Positions 26,043 to 34,956 of a stretch of DNA of 64,000 nt are shown here, piece after piece (the first letter of the stretch is position 1; each line of letters starts with the position of its first letter). The translations under genes were made by a program, and so were the position numbers. A model generated the notes under the pieces. That model did no database searches. It was not told where the DNA came from and was given only the letters and a program-made list of their open reading frames with translations. This DNA comes from Bacillus halotolerans (GTDB taxonomy: Bacteria; Bacillota; Bacilli; Bacillales; Bacillaceae). Location of the stretch: the NCBI RefSeq assembly GCF_001517105.1, contig NZ_LPVF01000008.1, positions 186,001 through 250,000 on the forward strand, read 5' to 3'.

Positions 26043-27108
26043 TACCTTTCAAGGTATTTCTGTTGTTGCAAATACAATGCTCGGTGCCGGTCTTTTAACA
26101 TTGCCTCGAGCGCTGACCAGTAGGAGTAATACTCCTGACGGCTGGATCTCGCTGATATTAGAAGGTGTCATTTTTATTTTTTTCATTTATTTAAACACGC
26201 TCATTCAGAAAAAACATCAATATCCCTCACTGTTTGAGTATTTGCGGGAAGGCCTTGGGAAATGGATTGGCAGCATTATGGGGCTTTTGATCTCCTGCTA
26301 TTTTATCGGAGTGGCCAGTTTTGAAACCAGGGCGATGGCTGAAATGGTGAAGTTTTTCCTGCTGGAGAGAACGCCGATTCAGGTCATTATTATAACGTTT
26401 ATCTGCTGCGGCATCTATTTAATCGTTGGGGGGCTAAGTGATGTTTCGCGGCTGTTTCCTTTTTATTTAACGGTTACGATTATTATTTTGCTGATTGTGT
26501 TTGGGATCAGTTTTAAAATTTTTGACATCAATAACTTGCGCCCTGTTTTAGGTGAAGGCTTGGGCCCCATTGCGAACTCCCTAACTGTTGTTTCGATCTC
26601 TTTTTTAGGAATGGAAGTGATGCTGTTTCTTCCTGAACATATGAAAAAAAAGAAATACACATTCAGATACGCGGCTATTGGCTTTCTGATCCCGATTATT
26701 TTATATATCCTGACGTATATCATTGTTGTCGGGGCTTTGACAGCTCCTGAGGTAAAAACGCTGATCTGGCCGACCATTTCTCTCTTTCAGTCTTTTGAGC
26801 TGAAAGGCATATTCATTGAACGGTTTGAATCGTTTTTACTGGTCGTCTGGATTATTCAGTTTTTCACAACGTTTGTCATTTACGGGTATTTTGCCGCTAA
26901 CGGGCTGAAGAAGACGTTTGGATTATCGACTAAAAAAAGCATGGTGCTCATCGGTGCGGCTGTCTATTATTTTTCTTTATGGCCGGATGACACCAATCAA
27001 GTCATGATGTACAGCGATTATCTGGGGTACATTTTCGTCTGCCTGTTTCTGCTTCCCTTCATTCTGTTTTTCATTGTAGCTCTCAAAAGGAGGATTACAG
27101 CAAAATGA
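26011..27108 (+). CDS. gerAB: Spore germinant receptor subunit GerAB
   Basis: 365-aa membrane protein of the GerAB/APC-like permease fold with about ten TM helices. It starts KLNTFQGISVVANTMLGAGLLTLPRAL, the family helix-1 segment with the glycine-rich unwound region that forms the germinant pocket. It is the L-alanine-binding subunit of GerA. It begins inside gerAA and overlaps gerAC by 4 nt, so the three are translationally coupled. Confidence 0.95.
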   Translation: MSQKQTPLKLNTFQGISVVANTMLGAGLLTLPRALTSRSNTPDGWISLILEGVIFIFFIYLNTLIQKKHQYPSLFEYLREGLGKWIGSIMGLLISCYFIGVASFETRAMAEMVKFFLLERTPIQVIIITFICCGIYLIVGGLSDVSRLFPFYLTVTIIILLIVFGISFKIFDINNLRPVLGEGLGPIANSLTVVSISFLGMEVMLFLPEHMKKKKYTFRYAAIGFLIPIILYILTYIIVVGALTAPEVKTLIWPTISLFQSFELKGIFIERFESFLLVVWIIQFFTTFVIYGYFAANGLKKTFGLSTKKSMVLIGAAVYYFSLWPDDTNQVMMYSDYLGYIFVCLFLLPFILFFIVALKRRITAK

Positions 27109-28223
27109 AAATCCGGATTTTAAGTATGTTCATATGTATCCTATTGCTGACCGGATGCTGGGACAGCAGAAATATCGAAGAATTAAGCTTGGTGATCGGA
27201 GTAGGCTTAGACAAGCCGGATGATAAAAATTTAGAACTGACACAGCAGATTCTCGTGCCGAAAAAAATCAGCGCCAAGGAAGGCTCTTCATCTGATCCGA
27301 CACAGCTAGCTATCACAAAGGGTGAAACGGTCCATCAAATGATGAGAACATCTGCATTAAAGCATAATCCTACGTTTTCACAGCATTTGCGTCTCATTCT
27401 GCTTTCCAAGAGCGTGATTGCGAATCATATTGGAATGGACGCGATCATTAACCAGTTTGTCAGAGACAACGGAACAAGGAGGAGTTCGTACGTCTTTGTC
27501 ACCGATGGCAGAACTAAGGATATATTTAAAATGAATGATCAAGGCGAACCCGCATCCAATGTAATTTACGATCTGACAGAGAATAATGCGGTCACGATCA
27601 GAATGATGGAGCCTGTTACATTGGGGGAGATCTCAGAACATTTGACCTCTGACGATTCGTTCCTCATCCCTCATGTCGGTAAGGAAAACGGCAAACTCGC
27701 GATAAACGGGGCCACAATCATCAAAGACAAATTATGGTACCGGAATTTAACTCCGGTTGAGGTTCAAAATATCAACTTATTTACAGGCACTGTCGAAGGA
27801 GGCGTCATTGATATGAGGCATAATGGCAATCTTTTTTCTTACGAAGTGTACTCCAGCAATCGTAAAATCAAAACTGACTATAAGGACGGAAAGTTCAAAT
27901 TCACCGTCACACGCAATATTGAAGGGCGTTTATCCGAGGACTGGAATCCGAATGAAGATTCCTTTAAGGACTCGTATATCAAAGAAATTGAAAAGACAGT
28001 CGAAAAACGATTAGAAGAAACAGTAACAGCATTTATTACAGACAAACTGCAGAAAGATATCAAAGCGGACGTGACGGGATTGGGAAACGAGGTCAGAATC
28101 CATTATCCTCAGAAGTGGAAAAAGATTTCAAAAAAATGGGATGATTATTTCAGCAATGCGGAAATAGACTACCGCGTCAATGTGGTTGTCAGAGACTTCG
28201 GGACGAAGGGCGCGTCCAAATAG
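27105..28223 (+). CDS. gerAC: Spore germinant receptor lipoprotein GerAC
   Basis: 372-aa lipoprotein C-subunit of GerA on the outer face of the spore inner membrane. The signal peptide is MKIRILSMFICILLLTGC with the lipobox LLTGC (Cys18), followed by the family motif WDSRNIEELSLVIGVGLD. The rest is the three-domain GerAC fold. It overlaps gerAB by 4 nt and is the last gene of the operon, ending 7 nt from convergent liaR. Confidence 0.95.
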   Translation: MKIRILSMFICILLLTGCWDSRNIEELSLVIGVGLDKPDDKNLELTQQILVPKKISAKEGSSSDPTQLAITKGETVHQMMRTSALKHNPTFSQHLRLILLSKSVIANHIGMDAIINQFVRDNGTRRSSYVFVTDGRTKDIFKMNDQGEPASNVIYDLTENNAVTIRMMEPVTLGEISEHLTSDDSFLIPHVGKENGKLAINGATIIKDKLWYRNLTPVEVQNINLFTGTVEGGVIDMRHNGNLFSYEVYSSNRKIKTDYKDGKFKFTVTRNIEGRLSEDWNPNEDSFKDSYIKEIEKTVEKRLEETVTAFITDKLQKDIKADVTGLGNEVRIHYPQKWKKISKKWDDYFSNAEIDYRVNVVVRDFGTKGASK

Positions 28224-28232
28224 CGGACGCCT
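28207..28232. terminator. Candidate terminator gerAC/liaR
   Basis: GGCGCGTCC-AAATAGC-GGACGCC hairpin covering the gerAC stop, with only a short T stretch. It is a weak candidate for the convergent gerA and lia operons. Confidence 0.45.
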
Positions 28233-28866
28233 ATTTGACGAGGTGATTTCGGTGTGCGTAAACCGCCGCCTGTGTCCGGTCACTGACATCCAGCTTTGAT
28301 AAAATATTGGTGATGTGGGTTTTGACTGTTTTGATCGTGATAAACAGCTCCTCGCCAATTTCTTTATTTGTTTTTCCTTCTGCAATCAAACAAAGAATCT
28401 CAAGCTCCCGTTTCGTGAGAGATTCATGCGGGAGCGCGTTTTCGCCTGAGTGGCGCAGCCGGGATAATACTTTCCCCGCCACTTTTGATTCAAGCTTTGG
28501 CTCTCCCTTGCTTGCGGCACGGATCGCATCAGCGATTTCGGCCGCTTTTGACGTTTTTAATAAGTAGCTGAGCGCTCCTGCTTCAATGACCGGGTAGACT
28601 TTGTCATCATCAATGAAGCTTGTGAGCACAATAATTTTCGGATCGGAAAGCTTCTGGCAAATTTGCTTTGTCGCTTCAATGCCGTCCATGCCTTCCATGA
28701 CAAGATCCATTAAAATCACATCAGGCTTTAATTCAACAGCAAGCTGTACACCCTCGCTGCCATCAGATGCTTCGCCGATGACATCAATATCGGGCTGTGC
28801 TTCCAAAAAAGCGGCGAGCCCCATTCTGACCATTTCATGATCATCAATCAACAATACTCGAATCAC
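28231..28866 (-). CDS. liaR: Cell-envelope stress response regulator LiaR
   Basis: 211-aa NarL/LuxR-type regulator. The receiver has Asp54 (ILMDLVMEG) and the C-terminal LuxR helix-turn-helix LTKRELEILCLIAEGKTNKEIGEELFITIKTVKTHITNILSKLDV. Phosphorylated by LiaS, it activates liaIH when lipid II cycle antibiotics such as bacitracin act. The gene overlaps liaS by 23 nt and ends the liaIHGFSR cluster. Confidence 0.95.
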   Translation of the reverse strand: MIRVLLIDDHEMVRMGLAAFLEAQPDIDVIGEASDGSEGVQLAVELKPDVILMDLVMEGMDGIEATKQICQKLSDPKIIVLTSFIDDDKVYPVIEAGALSYLLKTSKAAEIADAIRAASKGEPKLESKVAGKVLSRLRHSGENALPHESLTKRELEILCLIAEGKTNKEIGEELFITIKTVKTHITNILSKLDVSDRTQAAVYAHRNHLVK

Positions 28867-29926
28867 GTTCGTTCTCTCCTTTTTCTTCCGGGAAAATCGG
28901 GACCTTTACTTCGATTTGTGTGCCTTTTCCTTCAACCGAGATCACTTCGGCGACTCCGCCGATTTCGCTTGCACGTTCTTTCATCGAATTCAAGCCGTAG
29001 GATGACGCTTTTACCTGGTCCATCTTGAATCCTTTTCCGTTATCAATAACCTTCAGCCGCAGCTGATTGTTCTTTGCGCCGAGGATTACGGATACTTTTG
29101 AGGCTTTTGAATGCCTGAATACATTCGAAAGAGCCTCCTGTACGATCCTGAATAAATGATCCTCTACTCCTTTGGAAATCGGTGTATCCTGAATGTCCCA
29201 CTCGATATCAAGCGGCTGTTTTTTCCGGAACTCGTCCAAAAGCTCCGTGAGACCCTCCTTCAGCCCTTTCCCTTCGAGCGTCACTGGCCTTAAATGGAGC
29301 AGCAGCGCCCTCATTTCATTTTGGGCTTCTCCCGCCATGTGCTCTACCATCTTGATCCGTTTCACAGTTTTATCATCCGTAGCTTTTACGTGTTCTAATA
29401 CAGCGGAGGTCATCATGGATATCGCAAAGAGCTGCTGGCTGACAGCATCGTGCAGGTCTCTTGCCAATCGCTGGCGTTCTTCTGTAATGACCGATTTCTT
29501 CATTTGCACCTGCCATTCAGCCCGTTCATTTGAAAGCTTTTGCAGGGAAGCGACTTGAAGTTCAACCCGCTTCGCCATTTCGTTCAGCTGATCAGCTGCA
29601 AGCCCGATTTCATCGTCCCCGAGCGGCGGTATTCGATAAGCGAAGTTGCCGTTTTCAAATGTTAAAATCGATTCGATCAATGTATCGACCCTTGTTTTCA
29701 GCCGGTTGCCGTACATGTAGCCTGACGCAAAACCGATCGTAAGGCTGATCAGCACCAAAATCAGGATAAATGGAATCCCGAACCAGCTTGACGACAGCAG
29801 CACAAACGGATCGAGCCGATAGTAAACCATCATAAAAGAAATCAAGCAGACAAAAAGGAGCAGACTGATTCCCGTTGTCATGCGAATGGCGCGCCACTGG
29901 AGACTGGCAAGCAGTTTTTTTCTCAT
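28844..29926 (-). CDS. liaS: Cell-envelope stress sensor kinase LiaS
   Basis: 360-aa intramembrane-sensing histidine kinase. Two TM helices (about 15-37 and 47-73) have almost no extracellular loop. A HAMP region follows, then the HisKA_3 box RQRLARDLHDAVSQQ with His159, and an HATPase domain (SNVFRHSKA, DNGKGF). It overlaps liaF by 4 nt and liaR by 23 nt. Without stress, LiaF holds it inactive. Confidence 0.95.
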   Translation of the reverse strand: MRKKLLASLQWRAIRMTTGISLLLFVCLISFMMVYYRLDPFVLLSSSWFGIPFILILVLISLTIGFASGYMYGNRLKTRVDTLIESILTFENGNFAYRIPPLGDDEIGLAADQLNEMAKRVELQVASLQKLSNERAEWQVQMKKSVITEERQRLARDLHDAVSQQLFAISMMTSAVLEHVKATDDKTVKRIKMVEHMAGEAQNEMRALLLHLRPVTLEGKGLKEGLTELLDEFRKKQPLDIEWDIQDTPISKGVEDHLFRIVQEALSNVFRHSKASKVSVILGAKNNQLRLKVIDNGKGFKMDQVKASSYGLNSMKERASEIGGVAEVISVEGKGTQIEVKVPIFPEEKGENERDSSIVD

Positions 29927-30651
29927 ACGTATTTCACATCCACATCACCGATAAATAGGGAGACGGATACTTTTACCCGGCGTTTGGACTCGCTGAAATC
30001 AGAAGACGCGGCGTATACCTTTGTGCCTAATCCGCTTTTCTTCGAGCCGATCAGATTAATGTCGCCGATAAAAACGGACGAGCTGACAGCCACTTCAAGG
30101 TCTGATGGAACATAAATATCAACGTTTCCGATCACTCCGCTGATGACAATCGTGCTCTCTCCCTCCGGGATCATCGCTTTTGACAAGTCGATTTTCACAT
30201 CGCCGATAAAACCCGATACATTTAAATCATTCAGATCAAACGGCTGCTTCATCATCAGCAGCTCGCCGATAAAAAAGCTTCGCATGTCAGGGTGTTTCAC
30301 ATCTTTAGGAGGCTCGGACTGTTTTTCTTTTTTCGTTAAGTCGATAGGCTTCTCATTCGGTTCAAAAATTGGCTTTCCTTTCACAAGCCGGTAGCCTGCG
30401 TAGATTAAAAATGCGGCAAACGCGTAGCCAAATAAGTTAAAGGTGATGCTGAATAGATTTTTCAAAAATAAGAAAGCGGCAAAGATATACATGACGGACC
30501 CAAGCCAGTCACGGGAGTACTTTTTTAAAAAATAGCCGGCAATCAGAAAAAAGAGCGGCCAAAACAGCAGATCGCCTATTCCGATAATTTGCAAAAACAT
30601 ACTGATGCCAAATAAAGCAATCATAAGTCCAAGAAGCTGTTTTTTTGTCAT
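29923..30651 (-). CDS. liaF: Negative regulator LiaF of the Lia system
   Basis: 242-aa membrane protein with about four N-terminal TM helices (to about residue 95) and a cytosolic C-terminal beta-rich domain with repeated GDVKIDLSKA / IGNVDIYVPS / FIGDINLIGS / FIGDVDVKYV units, the LiaF C-terminal (cell-wall-active antibiotic response) domain. It keeps LiaS off in the absence of envelope damage. It overlaps liaS by 4 nt and follows liaG. Confidence 0.94.
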   Translation of the reverse strand: MTKKQLLGLMIALFGISMFLQIIGIGDLLFWPLFFLIAGYFLKKYSRDWLGSVMYIFAAFLFLKNLFSITFNLFGYAFAAFLIYAGYRLVKGKPIFEPNEKPIDLTKKEKQSEPPKDVKHPDMRSFFIGELLMMKQPFDLNDLNVSGFIGDVKIDLSKAMIPEGESTIVISGVIGNVDIYVPSDLEVAVSSSVFIGDINLIGSKKSGLGTKVYAASSDFSESKRRVKVSVSLFIGDVDVKYV

Positions 30652-30685
30652 TCTGGTTGTTCCGCCTCCTTTCTTCTGCCAGATG

Positions 30686-31558
30686 CTACTGTATCGTTAC
30701 ATCCCCGCTGTCTGTTTTAATATCGACTTGATGCTGGCCGCTTCCATGTGAGCCTGTGATTTGATGATGATCTTTATGTGCTGTATCAGCAAATGGATAC
30801 GCCGAACTGACGCTTCCGCTCTCTGAAGCCGCATTGACTTTGAAACTGCCGTTTTCGGGAAGCTCCAGCTTCACATCACCGCTCGTTAATGTGACAGCTG
30901 AAGAGCCTGCTACCTTTTCTAAATCCGCGCGAAAGTTTCCTGATGTCATCCGTACATCAAGTGAGCCTGAAACACCGTCCAAGTTTGCGTCGCCTGAAGT
31001 TAAGCGGATGCCGGCTGTTTTAGCGTCTGTATTTGATATCGACACATCCCCGGAAGAGCCCTTCACCTTCAGCTCCTGAAGGCGGATACCCGTTACGTCC
31101 ATATTTCCGCTTGCAGATGCTGCGTTCAGCTCGGAAAGCGCGAGATGTTTGTTTCCGGCTACAGACACGTCGCCGCTTGATGTTCTCACAACCAACCCGC
31201 CTTTGTACGTGTATGGAATGCGGACGACAAGGGAAGAGCGATGAAATCCATTCAAAAATTGAAATTCTTTTTCCTTTGCCGTCAGCTCCAGCTTTCTTCT
31301 CTTTTCAGCCACAAACAATTTCCCGGAGTCACCTGAGATGGTTGCTGATATGTCATTACGTTCTTCCGCTATGATCTTCACATTCTTGTGATCCGATTCA
31401 ATGATTACGCTTTCGATCTCATGCGGTGAAGCACTGGCTGAATCAGCTTCAGTGCCGTTTATGAATGAAAGACCTTCAGCAAGCACGTCTTTGATTACAA
31501 CTGCGGAAAAAATAAGAATACCGGCAATGATCAGCAGTTTGCCCAGCATTTTTTTCAT
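30686..31558 (-). CDS. liaG: Membrane-anchored adhesin-like protein LiaG
   Basis: 290 aa with one N-terminal TM helix ([22 protein letters not shown]) and a large extracellular beta-helix of DUF4097 type, made of repeated GDVSI / SGDANLDG / SGNFRADLE / SGDVKLELP units. It lies 34 nt before liaF and downstream of the partial liaH terminator, so it has a low constitutive level plus read-through. Its role in the Lia response is not defined. Confidence 0.92.
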   Translation of the reverse strand: MKKMLGKLLIIAGILIFSAVVIKDVLAEGLSFINGTEADSASASPHEIESVIIESDHKNVKIIAEERNDISATISGDSGKLFVAEKRRKLELTAKEKEFQFLNGFHRSSLVVRIPYTYKGGLVVRTSSGDVSVAGNKHLALSELNAASASGNMDVTGIRLQELKVKGSSGDVSISNTDAKTAGIRLTSGDANLDGVSGSLDVRMTSGNFRADLEKVAGSSAVTLTSGDVKLELPENGSFKVNAASESGSVSSAYPFADTAHKDHHQITGSHGSGQHQVDIKTDSGDVTIQ

Positions 31559-31618
31559 TTGTTTTCATCCTTCTCATTCATTCTATTATAAAGGAAAAGC
31601 CTGTGAATTGATACGTGC

Positions 31619-31648
31619 GGAAGGGAAGGACTTGACGAAAACCCTTCC
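31619..31648 (-). terminator. Partial terminator between liaH and liaG
   Basis: GGAAGGG (31619-31625) / CCCTTCC (31642-31648) hairpin with little T run, directly after liaH. It fits the known major liaIH transcript ending here with read-through into liaGFSR. Confidence 0.6.
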
Positions 31649-31657
31649 CTGTCCCGC

Positions 31658-32338
31658 TTATTCATTTGCTGCATGTGATGTTTGATCTGATTTTTTCAAT
31701 GAGAGTTCCCGCATCTTTTCGATTTCAGCTTCTACTTCACCTGCAAATTCACTTCGGCTCGATTCTGTGCCGGCTTCCGCTGATTTCGAATAATCAGCAC
31801 GGATTTCCATTTCCTCAATTCGGTTTTCAATCCGCAGAAATTCACGATACGCGCTTTCACTGTCAATTTTGTCGAATGTCGCGTTCATATGCTCTTTTGC
31901 TTTTGCGGCGTTTGCCCGGGCAATCAGCGCCTGTTTTTTATCCTTTACGTCCTGAAGTCTTGTTTCAAGTGTGGCCAGCTGTTCTTTCAGCTCAGCCAGC
32001 TGGCTGCTTGCCTGTTCGTAGGAAGCTTTGTGCTCTGCTGCCTTCCCCTCTAAATACTTCATTTCTGTCAGCGCTTTTTTCGCAAGCTCTTCTTCACCGG
32101 CATCAAAAGCGAGCTGAGCTTGATTCTTACGCTTTCCAGCCACTTCATTTGCTTCTTCATATTTTTTCTTAAATTGAAAGGCAATCGTATGCTGTTTGAC
32201 GATCGTTTGTTTTGCTTTTGCAATATCGCTTTCCATATCACGAACGTATTGATTCAGCATCACCTTAGGGTTCTCCAGTTTATCCAAGCCTTCATGAACT
32301 GACGCAACAAACATATCTCTCATTCTTTTTAATACCAT
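31658..32338 (-). CDS. liaH: PspA/IM30-family protein LiaH
   Basis: 225-aa coiled-coil protein that assembles into large rings and is recruited to the membrane by LiaI during envelope stress. The N-terminus MVLKRMRDMFVASVHEGLDKLENP is the PspA amphipathic membrane helix, followed by long Glu/Lys/Ala-rich helices. I start at the ATG at 32338; the open frame to 32392 overlaps liaI. It is strongly induced with liaI by LiaR. Confidence 0.95.
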   Translation of the reverse strand: MVLKRMRDMFVASVHEGLDKLENPKVMLNQYVRDMESDIAKAKQTIVKQHTIAFQFKKKYEEANEVAGKRKNQAQLAFDAGEEELAKKALTEMKYLEGKAAEHKASYEQASSQLAELKEQLATLETRLQDVKDKKQALIARANAAKAKEHMNATFDKIDSESAYREFLRIENRIEEMEIRADYSKSAEAGTESSRSEFAGEVEAEIEKMRELSLKKSDQTSHAANE

Positions 32339-32364
32339 ACCGTTATTCCTCCTCATATCATGTG

Positions 32365-32745
32365 TTATTTTTTCTTTAAGAAATTTTCCCATTCGTCATC
32401 AAAATGAGACTGGTAGCCGGCAGAAGCTGGTTCAGGGTCAAAGCCTGACACATCGCTTTCCGCGGATCCGTTTTTCATCAGTTTCCAGCCGTAATACACC
32501 ATAGCGGCTGCGAGTGCAATTCCGACGAGAAACGGCAGTGAGCAAATGAGCATCATCGCCCCGATTCCGCCCAAGATGATACCTGTGATGGTTTTGCCCG
32601 CTGCGAATCTTTTGATTCCCGCGTATGTCAGCAAGCCCCCGATCGCAAGCGGAATGATAAAGCCGAAGCTGCCTCCCCCAAAAAAGACGGAGATTCCAAA
32701 TACAATTAATAAGAATCCGCCTATCGTTTTCTTGTTGATCTTCAT
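32365..32745 (-). CDS. liaI: Membrane anchor LiaI
   Basis: 126-aa small membrane protein with three hydrophobic stretches (TIGGFLLIVFGISVFFGG, GFIIPLAIGGLLTYAGI and TGIILGGIGAMMLICSLPFLVGIALAAAMVYYG) and a hydrophilic C-terminal tail (FDDEWENFLKKK). It anchors LiaH at the membrane. It is first in the lia operon, 26 nt before liaH, with an AAAGGAGGAT ribosome site. Confidence 0.93.
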   Translation of the reverse strand: MKINKKTIGGFLLIVFGISVFFGGGSFGFIIPLAIGGLLTYAGIKRFAAGKTITGIILGGIGAMMLICSLPFLVGIALAAAMVYYGWKLMKNGSAESDVSGFDPEPASAGYQSHFDDEWENFLKKK

Positions 32746-32865
32746 GCAGATCCTCCTTTCGTTTTCCTTGTCTTCATCTTATACAAAACAGAAGATGAGC
32801 AAAACGAATCAGAGATTGATTTTTGGATAAGACCAGAGTCGTAGACAGCACCGGACCTAGCGGCA
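32746..32865 (-). promoter_or_regulatory. LiaR-dependent liaI promoter region
   Basis: On the minus strand a -10 TATAAG (32783-32778) is preceded by no good -35, as expected for an activator-dependent promoter. Upstream, the CGACTCTGGTCTTATCC...ATCAATCTC segment (about 32805-32851) corresponds to the region in which the LiaR operator of the 168 liaI promoter lies. The exact site borders are from memory, not computed. Confidence 0.65.
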
Positions 32866-32894
32866 CAAAAAAAAGCCATGCACGAGGCATGGCT
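32866..32894 (-). terminator. Terminator of yvqJ
   Basis: AGCCATGC-ACGAG-GCATGGCT (32874-32894) followed on the minus strand by eight T (A run 32866-32873). It insulates the liaI promoter from yvqJ. Confidence 0.92.
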
Positions 32895-32907
32895 TCTTCA
32901 AAAACCT

Positions 32908-34176
32908 TTACAGATGAACACTTGCTTCCCTTTCTTTTACCAAATCGGATTGTTCTGCTTTGGCCAGCTTTGTAAACAGAAGGATTCCGATACCCGCGAT
33001 AATTTCCACAACTCCCCCGGCAGCGATCACTTTCCCTGAACCAAAAGCATTTGCGGCATATCCGCAAATGACAGCGCCGGCCGGAATCGAAATATTTGAG
33101 ATCATATGTATGACGGCATAAACTTGCGGCTGGTCCTCGCTATCGACAGATGTCTGTATAATCGTATACTCAGGAACATTGATCGCACTGACTGCAGCGC
33201 CAAATGTAAAGGCGGCGAAAAAGACGAGCGGCAAAAAGGTATTCATTCCGGTAATAAAGAAAGCGAACCCTTCAATAATGCCTGCCGTTACGAAAAGCAG
33301 TCCATACTTGTTTACTTTTACTTTTGTCAGTACAAATCCCAATAAAAACGCGCCTATTGCGGTGGTGGCTTTTAATAGCGAATATACAATCGGCTGTCCG
33401 TTTAAATCCTCCGCAACATACACAGCGGAGAGCGCTTCCCAAGGGGCTGCCGCGAAATTCATAAAAATACAATAGATAGCGAGCGGATATAAGATTTGGT
33501 GTTTTCTGACAAGGACAAAACCGCGTTTCAGTCTGCCAAAATATGTACCTCTCTGTGCCACGGCCGCTGATTCCGATTTTGTTTCAACAGCAGTGTATTT
33601 GATAAAGAGAACAAGAAAACCAGAAATAAGATAAAGTACGAGAGCCATAAGCATTGTATATGAAGGACTCATAAACGTAAGGAGAGCGCCGCATAGTGTC
33701 ACAGCTCCAAGCCGGACAATTTGGGCGGACGACTGCAGTACAGCATTTGCTTTTTGAATGCCCTTTTCATCTACAATTTGAGGGATTAAAGCAATGGAAG
33801 CAGGATTGTAGGCAGCGCCAGTAGCTGAATGCACAATCATAAGAGTCATAACAAACCACAGCGGAGAGAATCCGCCGAAATGGCAGATCGGAATGATTAA
33901 AACAACCGCGGCTCTTGTCAGGTCTGAAAAGTACATCCAGAATTTCAATGTATTCTGCTTCATGAAAGGACCCGTCACAGGTGCTAAAACGGCTTCCGGC
34001 AAAAAGGTGACAGCAATCAATAAAGCAGTTCCGATCGCACCTTCACCGTCAAAAATTAAAAACCATAATATCGAATTAAATGCGAACATATCGCCGGAAA
34101 TCTTGACTATTCTTGAGAAAAAAAGAAAGTTGAAATTTCTCTTCCAGACGCTATCACTTTCAATGAATCTCACCAT
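32908..34176 (-). CDS. yvqJ: MFS transporter YvqJ
   Basis: 422-aa member of the MFS with about twelve TM helices, close to the MefA/macrolide-efflux-like group (NFLFFSRIVKISGDMFAFNSILWFLIF at the N-terminus; motif-A-like loops). It ends in a charged tail. A good promoter lies upstream on the minus strand (TTGACT 34250-34245, 17-bp spacer, GATATT 34227-34222). It has its own terminator. The substrate is unknown. Confidence 0.88.
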   Translation of the reverse strand: MVRFIESDSVWKRNFNFLFFSRIVKISGDMFAFNSILWFLIFDGEGAIGTALLIAVTFLPEAVLAPVTGPFMKQNTLKFWMYFSDLTRAAVVLIIPICHFGGFSPLWFVMTLMIVHSATGAAYNPASIALIPQIVDEKGIQKANAVLQSSAQIVRLGAVTLCGALLTFMSPSYTMLMALVLYLISGFLVLFIKYTAVETKSESAAVAQRGTYFGRLKRGFVLVRKHQILYPLAIYCIFMNFAAAPWEALSAVYVAEDLNGQPIVYSLLKATTAIGAFLLGFVLTKVKVNKYGLLFVTAGIIEGFAFFITGMNTFLPLVFFAAFTFGAAVSAINVPEYTIIQTSVDSEDQPQVYAVIHMISNISIPAGAVICGYAANAFGSGKVIAAGGVVEIIAGIGILLFTKLAKAEQSDLVKEREASVHL

Positions 34177-34221
34177 CTATCAGAGCCCCCCCACTGCCTA
34201 TTTTTTACATCAATTTGTTAC

Positions 34222-34250
34222 AATATCTCATTTTTCCATTTTTCAGTCAA
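34222..34250 (-). promoter_or_regulatory. Sigma-A promoter of yvqJ
   Basis: TTGACT, 17-bp spacer, GATATT on the minus strand, 46 bp upstream of the start codon. Confidence 0.7.
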
Positions 34251-34302
34251 TAATTCATAAGGTTCATTTTTTGTCGTAAAAAGGGAAATTGACAGAATGA
34301 AA

Positions 34303-34340
34303 AAAATAAAAAGCCGGCATGTATTGAAAATGCCAGCTTT
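34303..34340 (-). terminator. Terminator of the yvrC-yvrB-yvrA-yvqK operon
   Basis: AAGCCGGCAT (34311-34320) / ATGCCAGCTT (34330-34339), one mismatch, followed on the minus strand by TTTTTATTTTTTTC. Confidence 0.85.
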
Positions 34341-34352
34341 CATTAATGTTTT

Positions 34353-34934
34353 TTATGATCCGCTGCTGTTTCGATCGCGAAACACAATAGCGCTTCTTTC
34401 ATACTCCACATCGTCAATACCGCTTCTCACGTTGACAACCCGTGCTGCGGCAAAGAAATAGTCGGACAATCGATTGAGATAACGGAGCACCATTTCATGG
34501 ATCTCTTCCGTTTTCATCAGCGCCACCACTTGGCGCTCCGCCCGCCTTGTAATGGTGCGCGCCACATGGAGAAGCGAAGCGGCCTTTGATCCGCCCGGAA
34601 GAATAAATCTCTTTAGTTTAGGTGCCTCTTCTGTATAGGCGTCGATGCGCATTTCTAAAAAAGAAACGGAGTCTTCCTTCAATTTATAGTCTCTTTTTTC
34701 TGTAATGATTGCCAGATCGCCCCCGCAGTCAAAGAGCTCGTGCTGAATGTTGAGCAGCTCGGCCGTTAGATCCTCAAAGCCGCGCTTCCCGGAAAGCTCT
34801 GCCAAAGCCAGTCCGACAAAACTGTTCAGCTCATCAATCGTGCCGTAGCTTTCTACTCGGAGGCTGTCCTTGTCTGTTCTGCCTCCGATTAAACTCGTTT
34901 GCCCGTTATCGCCTGTTTTTGTATATAGTTTCAT
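34353..34934 (-). CDS. yvqK: Cob(I)alamin adenosyltransferase (PduO type) YvqK
   Basis: 193-aa ATP:corrinoid adenosyltransferase that makes adenosylcobalamin. The PduO family ATP site is visible as TKTGDNGQTSLIGGRTDKD at 4-22, and the conserved ARTITRRAERQ lies near residue 130. I start at the ATG at 34934 (MKLYTKTGD); a frame to 35003 would overlap yvrA. It is the last gene of the B12 uptake operon under the cobalamin riboswitch, so imported corrinoid is adenosylated at once. Confidence 0.93.
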   Translation of the reverse strand: MKLYTKTGDNGQTSLIGGRTDKDSLRVESYGTIDELNSFVGLALAELSGKRGFEDLTAELLNIQHELFDCGGDLAIITEKRDYKLKEDSVSFLEMRIDAYTEEAPKLKRFILPGGSKAASLLHVARTITRRAERQVVALMKTEEIHEMVLRYLNRLSDYFFAAARVVNVRSGIDDVEYERSAIVFRDRNSSGS

Positions 34935-34956
34935 CTTAACTGTCTCCTTTACAGAC

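Noticed and set aside
30834-31079. Plus-strand frame opposite liaG and the repeated GDV/SGD units there
   Set aside because: The repeats are the beta-helix rungs of the DUF4097 domain in LiaG, not DNA repeats or a second gene.
31666-32172. 168-codon plus-strand frame opposite liaH
   Set aside because: Antisense shadow of a coiled-coil gene whose codon bias keeps the other strand open.
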